From Kribbella jiaozuonensis (lineage in GTDB: Bacteria; Actinomycetota; Actinomycetes; Propionibacteriales; Kribbellaceae): 64,000 nucleotides of DNA. Below, piece after piece: positions 58,540 to 64,000 of the stretch. A program made the translations under genes and the position numbers. The notes under the pieces were generated by a model that ran no database searches, had not been told where the DNA came from, and worked only from the letters and a program-made list of their open reading frames with translations. Numbering within the stretch: the stretch's first letter is position 1; every line of letters starts with the position of its first letter. The DNA lies in the NCBI RefSeq assembly GCF_005233875.1, contig NZ_SZPZ01000005.1, positions 558,001 to 622,000 on the forward strand, given 5' to 3'.

Positions 58540-59860
58540 GGTGGAACACGTTCTCGGGGTCGTACTCGCACTTCACCCGGGCCAGCCGGTCGTAGTTCGC
58601 CGCACCGAATCCGGCGACCACGCGATCCTGCCCCTCGTACCCGATGAAGTTCAGGTACACCTGCCCGGTCGACCACGGCTCGAGGTCCGTGCACACGTCC
58701 CGCACCCACCGGATCGCCTGCGCGTCCGTACACGGATCCGCCCACGCCCCGAACGGATGCGCCACCCACTCAGCGTCCCGGTACGCCTGCGGCCAATCCC
58801 CGGCAGACCGCCGTACGGCGCCACCCCACGGCAGGACGACCTGCTGTGACGGTGACGGCGTGATCATCTCCCGGGCACGATCGCAGAACGCGAGCACGGC
58901 GGGATCCGGGAACTCCCGGAGATGCTCCGCGGAGCAGTAGTTCCGGAACCCGGCCGGACTGTCGAGCGCGGCCTGCAGGTCGGCGTACGGCAGCTCTGCA
59001 ATGAACTGTCCCTCCGGCGCCAGCGCGTACATCGGCGCGAACACCTCCCGCGCCTCGTCCACCCCACCGGCGTACGCCGCGACCGCGAGCACAGCCGGCT
59101 GCCCCTGCAAGCCTTCTGGCACATACCCGGCCCGGGGCGCAGTCAGAAACATGACGCCGCCGCCAAGCTCCTCCGGCGCACCCTCCAGCAGATCGCGGTA
59201 CGCACGCAGTACCGAAGGCCCGGCCGCCATCGGCCACACCAGCAACGCCAGCGTCGTCGTCACCACCTGCGTGAGCCGGAACGTCAGCGAGGTCGCCACT
59301 CCGAAGTTCCCGCCGCCACCGTGCAGTGCCCAGAACAGCTCCGTGTTCTTCGTTTCGTCCGCGATCAGCAACCGCCCGTCCGCGGTCACGAGCTCGACCG
59401 AGATCAGTGCGTCCGACGACAACCCGAGCTTCCGCTCCAGCCACCCCGACCCGCCGCCGAGCGTCACCCCGGCCACCCCGGCCGACGGCACCCGCGCACC
59501 GGTCGTCAACAGGCAGTACCGCTGCCCGGCGCGATCCAGGTCCCGCCAGATCGCGCCGCCGCCCACCCGCGCGAGCCGCGAGAACGGATCGATCTGCACG
59601 CTGTTCATCCGCCGCAGATCCAGCACCATTCCGCTGTCCGAGACCCCCGCCCCGGTCACCGCATGCCCGCCGGCGCGGACGGCCAGTTCGAGCTCGTTCT
59701 CCACGCCGTACCGCACGGCCGCCTGCACGTCCGCGGCCGACTCGCACCGCGCGATCATCGCCGGCTTGCGGTCGACCATCGCGTTGAACACCGTGCGGGC
59801 CGCGTCGTACTCCGTGTCCCCGGCCTGCAACAGAACGCCACCGAACCCCGTTGGTCTCAT
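58508..59860 (-). CDS. FAD-linked oxidase with berberine-bridge-enzyme domain
   Basis: 450 residues. FAD_binding_4 domain with histidine for covalent flavin in AVRAGGHAVTGAGVSD, and PSAGVAGVTLGGGSGWLERK; C-terminal BBE segment with YLNFIGYEGQDRVVAGFG and ARVKCEYDPENVFHLNQNI. The GxCxxVG-type cysteine attachment of bicovalent members is absent, so flavin is probably held by His only. Oxidises an alcohol or sugar. ATG 59860 gives the family start. Confidence 0.9.
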   Translation of the reverse strand: MRPTGFGGVLLQAGDTEYDAARTVFNAMVDRKPAMIARCESAADVQAAVRYGVENELELAVRAGGHAVTGAGVSDSGMVLDLRRMNSVQIDPFSRLARVGGGAIWRDLDRAGQRYCLLTTGARVPSAGVAGVTLGGGSGWLERKLGLSSDALISVELVTADGRLLIADETKNTELFWALHGGGGNFGVATSLTFRLTQVVTTTLALLVWPMAAGPSVLRAYRDLLEGAPEELGGGVMFLTAPRAGYVPEGLQGQPAVLAVAAYAGGVDEAREVFAPMYALAPEGQFIAELPYADLQAALDSPAGFRNYCSAEHLREFPDPAVLAFCDRAREMITPSPSQQVVLPWGGAVRRSAGDWPQAYRDAEWVAHPFGAWADPCTDAQAIRWVRDVCTDLEPWSTGQVYLNFIGYEGQDRVVAGFGAANYDRLARVKCEYDPENVFHLNQNIEPGWR

Positions 59861-59942
59861 CTCGCAGTTCCCCCACTCCCCTCGCTGAGAATGCGCCGAG
59901 ACCTTTGCCCCGGTCAACATCGGAGGTAGGTAGGGTCGGAGG

Positions 59943-61166
<1,224 letters not shown>

Positions 61167-61188
61167 CCCGCCGGTAACCTCAGGCGGT

Positions 61189-62640
61189 ATGGCTGAGGTC
61201 GTCATCATCGGGTCCGGGTTCGCCGGGTTGTGCATGGGAATCAAGCTGAAGCAGGCCGGGTGTGAGGACTTCGTCATCCTCGAGAAGGCGGACGATCTCG
61301 GCGGCACCTGGCGGGACAACACGTATCCCGGCTGCGCCTGCGACATCCCGTCGTACCTCTACTCGTTCTCGTTCGAGCAGAATCCGCGCTGGACGCGGAT
61401 GTTCGCGCCGTGGGACGAGATCCTCGCCTACCTGCGGTACTGCGCGGACAAGTACGGGATCACCGACAAGATCCGGTACGGCGCCGAGGTCACCGAAGCC
61501 GCCTTCGACGAGGCGACCGGCCACTGGACCGTGACCGTGAACGGCGACGAGACCATCGAGACCCAGGCGCTCGTCACCGGCGTCGGCAGCCTGCACGAGC
61601 CGAAGCTGCCGGACATCCCCGGCCTCGACTCCTTCGCGGGTACGACGTTCCACTCGGCGCAATGGGATCACTCGGCGGACCTCCGCGGGCGCAACGTCGC
61701 CGTCATCGGGACCGGCGCGTCGGCGATCCAGTTCGTGCCGCAGATCGCCCCGCAGGTCGCGCAGCTCGATGTCTACCAGCGCACCGCGCCGTGGGTCACC
61801 GGCAAGCCGGACCGGGCGATCGGCAGCTGGGAACGCAAGCTGCACGAGCGGTTCCCGGCCGGCCAGCGGACCATCCGCAACGTCATCTACTGGGGTCTCG
61901 AGGGCCGCGGCGCCGGGTTCGCCGGCAACCCGAAGTTGATGAAAGGCCTTGAACTACAGGCGAAACGGCACCTGCACAAACAGGTCACCGACCCCGAGCT
62001 CCGCGCGAAGCTGACCCCGGACTACCAGATCGGCTGTAAGCGCGTGCTGATCTCGAACGACTACTACCCGGCGCTGACCCGGCCGAACGTCGACGTCGTC
62101 ACCACCCCGATCGCGCGGATCACCCCGACCGGCGTCGTCACCGCCGACGGGACCGAGCGGGCCTGCGACACGATCGTGCACGGCACCGGGTTCGCGGTCT
62201 CGGCGAACCTGACCCGGATGCCGATCCTCGGCAAGGACGGCGTCGACCTGGCCGACCACTGGAAGCGCAGCGGGATCGGCGCGCACCTCGGCATCACGGT
62301 CTCCGGCTACCCGAACCTGTTCCTGCTGGTCGGCCCGAACACCGTCCTCGGCCACTCCTCGATGGTGTTCATGATCGAGGCACAGGTCCGGTACGTGATG
62401 CAGGCCCTGCACCTGCTCCGCCGGCGCAACGCGTCGTACGTCGAGGTCCGCGAGGAGGCGCAGGAACAGTTCGTCGACTCGATCCAGGGTGAGCTCGGCG
62501 GAACCGTCTGGGAGTCGGGCTGCACCAGCTGGTACCTGGACGCGTCCGGGCGGAACTCGACCATCTGGCCGGAGTGGACGATGTCGTACTGGCGCCGCAC
62601 CCGCCGGCTCGATCCGAGCGACTTCGCCGTCGTCCACTAG
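61189..62640 (+). CDS. Flavin monooxygenase (Baeyer-Villiger type)
   Basis: 483 residues. First Rossmann motif VVIIGSGFAGLCMGIKLKQ, the BVMO fingerprint FAGTTFHSAQWDH (FxGxxxHxxxW-D), and second NADPH motif VAVIGTGASAIQFVPQI. GGTWRDNTYPGCACDIPSY is typical of BVMO/hydroxylase flavoproteins. Converts ketones to esters or hydroxylates an unknown compound. 22 bases after the LarA-like gene, likely same transcript. Confidence 0.9.
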   Translation: MAEVVIIGSGFAGLCMGIKLKQAGCEDFVILEKADDLGGTWRDNTYPGCACDIPSYLYSFSFEQNPRWTRMFAPWDEILAYLRYCADKYGITDKIRYGAEVTEAAFDEATGHWTVTVNGDETIETQALVTGVGSLHEPKLPDIPGLDSFAGTTFHSAQWDHSADLRGRNVAVIGTGASAIQFVPQIAPQVAQLDVYQRTAPWVTGKPDRAIGSWERKLHERFPAGQRTIRNVIYWGLEGRGAGFAGNPKLMKGLELQAKRHLHKQVTDPELRAKLTPDYQIGCKRVLISNDYYPALTRPNVDVVTTPIARITPTGVVTADGTERACDTIVHGTGFAVSANLTRMPILGKDGVDLADHWKRSGIGAHLGITVSGYPNLFLLVGPNTVLGHSSMVFMIEAQVRYVMQALHLLRRRNASYVEVREEAQEQFVDSIQGELGGTVWESGCTSWYLDASGRNSTIWPEWTMSYWRRTRRLDPSDFAVVH

Positions 62641-62662
62641 GGCAGTGTCCCTTAGGTGATGG

Positions 62663-62689
62663 CCCGGACTCCTGAAGTAGGAGTCCGGG
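62663..62689 (+). terminator. Terminator after the monooxygenase
   Basis: Perfect 11-bp stem CCCGGACTCCT (62663-62673) with AGGAGTCCGGG (62679-62689), five-base loop GAAGT. Confidence 0.8.
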
Positions 62690-62773
62690 GGTCACGACGT
62701 ACGACCTTGGGATGAAGGAAAGACCGATCCGGAGGCCGATGTCTCAGCGGCCCGGTTGAAGGACTCTTGAGAC

Positions 62774-62869
62774 ATGGAAATCCTTCAGATCGCAGGCGCG
62801 GCGGTGATCGTGATCGGCATCGTGATCACGGCACTGATCGCCATCATCCCGTCAGTCGTAGACCGCTAA
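62774..62869 (+). CDS. 31-residue membrane peptide
   Basis: A short frame, ATG 62774 to TAA 62869. After MEILQIAG it is almost one hydrophobic helix (Ala/Ile/Val, one Thr) ending PSVVDR. An AAGGA lies 11 bases before the ATG, longer than ideal. It sits alone between a terminator and the convergent end of cbs. Small single-span peptides of this type include regulators of membrane proteins and type I toxins; no assignment can be made. Confidence 0.5.
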   Translation: MEILQIAGAAVIVIGIVITALIAIIPSVVDR

Positions 62870-62872
62870 CTC

Positions 62873-64000
62873 TCAGTCGGCGGACAGGTGGACCAGTAGG
62901 TCCTGCCGGGTCAGCACGCCCACCGGCTTGCCGTCGTCCAGCACCATCAGGGCGTCCCGATCCTCAAGCAGCTCGACCGCCTTGGTCACCGGTTCGCCGG
63001 CGCCCAGCGAGGGCAGCGCCGGGTCCATGTGCACCTCGACCATGTCGGCCAGCCGCGCCTTGCCGGAGTACAGCGCGTCCATCAGCGTCCGCTCCGACAC
63101 CGCGCCGGCCACCTCGGCCGCCATCACCGGCGGCTCGGCCCGGACGACCGGCATCTGCGAGACGCCGTACTCGCGAAGGATCGCGACCGCCTCGGCGATC
63201 GTCTCGTGCGGGTGGGTGTGCACCAGCGGCGGCAGGCTGCCGTCCTTGCCGGCCAGCACGTCACCGAGCGTCTTGCCCTGGCGGGCGTGCGCGAGGAAGC
63301 CGTACTGCGCCAGCCAGTCGTCGTTGAACACCTTGGTCAGGTAGCCGCGGCCGCCGTCGGGCAGCAGTACGACGATGACGGCTTCGGGGTCGTCGAGCTC
63401 ATGCGCGAGCCGGATCGCCGCCGCGGCGGCCATGCCGGCGGAGCCGCCGACGAGCATGGCCTCTTCGCGAGCGAGCCGCCGGGTGAGCGCGAACGAGTCC
63501 GCGTCGGAGACCTCGATGACGCGGTCGCAGATGTTGCGGTCGTACGTCTCCGGCCAGAAGTCCTCACCGACACCCTCGACCAGGTACGGCCGGCCGGTGC
63601 CACCGGAGTACACCGAGCCCTCCGGGTCGGCGCCGATGATCTGGACGCGGCCGCCGGAGACCTCCTTGAGGTACTTGCCGGTGCCGGTGATCGTCCCGCC
63701 GGTGCCGACGCCTGCGACGAAGTGGGTGATCTTGCCCTCGGTCTGCTCCCAGAGCTCCGGGCCGGTGGTCTCGTAGTGCGAGCGCGGGTTGTTCTGGTTC
63801 GCGTACTGGTTCGGCTTCCAGGCGCCCTCGATCTCGCGGACCAGGCGGTCGGAGACGTTGTAGTACGAGTCCGGGTGCTCCGGCGCCACCGCGGTCGGGC
63901 AGACCACGACCTCGGCGCCGTACGCCTTCAGCACGTTGCGCTTGTCCTCGCTGACCTTGTCCGGGCAGACGAAGACGCACTGGTAGCCCTTCTGCTGGGC
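62873..64000 (-). CDS. cbs: Cystathionine beta-synthase, lacking its first part
   Basis: Partial; the 5' end lies beyond the right edge, and 375 residues plus the stop are visible. PLP fold type II: GVGTGGTITGTGKYLKE (phosphate loop), DPEGSVYSGGTGRPYLVEG, and GGSAGMAAAAAIRLA. The C-terminal 120 residues are a pair of CBS domains (EYGVSQMPVVRA and DRDALMVLDDGKPVGVLTRQ). Condenses serine and homocysteine to cystathionine, first step of reverse transsulfuration; with the metB-type enzyme at 34.4 kb this would complete the route. In M. tuberculosis cbs is Rv1077 near metB. Confidence 0.95.
   Translation of the reverse strand, partial: AQQKGYQCVFVCPDKVSEDKRNVLKAYGAEVVVCPTAVAPEHPDSYYNVSDRLVREIEGAWKPNQYANQNNPRSHYETTGPELWEQTEGKITHFVAGVGTGGTITGTGKYLKEVSGGRVQIIGADPEGSVYSGGTGRPYLVEGVGEDFWPETYDRNICDRVIEVSDADSFALTRRLAREEAMLVGGSAGMAAAAAIRLAHELDDPEAVIVVLLPDGGRGYLTKVFNDDWLAQYGFLAHARQGKTLGDVLAGKDGSLPPLVHTHPHETIAEAVAILREYGVSQMPVVRAEPPVMAAEVAGAVSERTLMDALYSGKARLADMVEVHMDPALPSLGAGEPVTKAVELLEDRDALMVLDDGKPVGVLTRQDLLVHLSAD

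Overview
This is a high-GC, gene-dense actinobacterial chromosome segment. GTG starts are frequent, and it encodes mycothiol metabolism (mca, a DinB-type protein), an IdeR/DtxR-like iron box, a SARP-STAND regulator and a DrrAB-type exporter. From the gene set I would guess a Nocardioidales-type soil actinomycete such as Kribbella; that guess is inference. No rRNA, tRNA, insertion sequence, CRISPR array or phage structural gene was recognised. No gap between genes exceeds about 240 bases.

Layout. 0-6.7 kb: start of a secreted M4 metallopeptidase, a thioredoxin-domain protein, a nitroreductase, a CopD-type protein, then the conserved block small membrane protein - mca - DUF4307 - greA. 6.8-17.4 kb: methyltransferase, DrrAB-like exporter, two MFS pumps (one divergent from a MarR repressor across a striking operator array), a DUF4097 protein, an S33 peptidase, ilvA and an APH-like kinase. 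17.4-23.0 kb: one apparent six-gene operon with an ABC-2 exporter (ATPase plus two permeases) followed by three paralogous HExxH proteins, the last frameshifted. 23.1-27.1 kb: SDR, CPBP protease and a second marR-pump pair.

27.2-37.8 kb is the most unusual part. Three paralogues of an unrecognised 193-197 residue family each sit directly upstream of a different low-complexity or helical partner gene. Two of the partners share a small repeated module. Between them lie two AbiEii-like nucleotidyltransferases with a 119-residue companion, and a housekeeping block on the other strand (AI-2E-type transporter, MutL-family ASKHA protein, metB).

37.9-49.7 kb: yczE with its MocR regulator, msrA, a membrane glycolipid-type cluster (flippase-like protein, GT4 glycosyltransferase, and a CDP-alcohol phosphatidyltransferase fused to a sulfatase-type domain), bfd-bfr under an iron box, a secreted heparinase-like lyase and small enzymes. 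49.7-64 kb: ricin-type lectin, large SARP-STAND regulator, hydrolases, acetyltransferases, oxidoreductases, a LarA-like protein, a Baeyer-Villiger-type monooxygenase, a 31-residue membrane peptide and most of cystathionine beta-synthase.

The order cbs - metB - greA - DUF4307 - mca - small membrane protein - thioredoxin-domain protein matches, from memory, Mycobacterium tuberculosis Rv1077-Rv1084 in order and relative orientation. Here it is spread over about 63 kb, so most of what lies between greA and metB and between metB and cbs looks like lineage-specific insertion.
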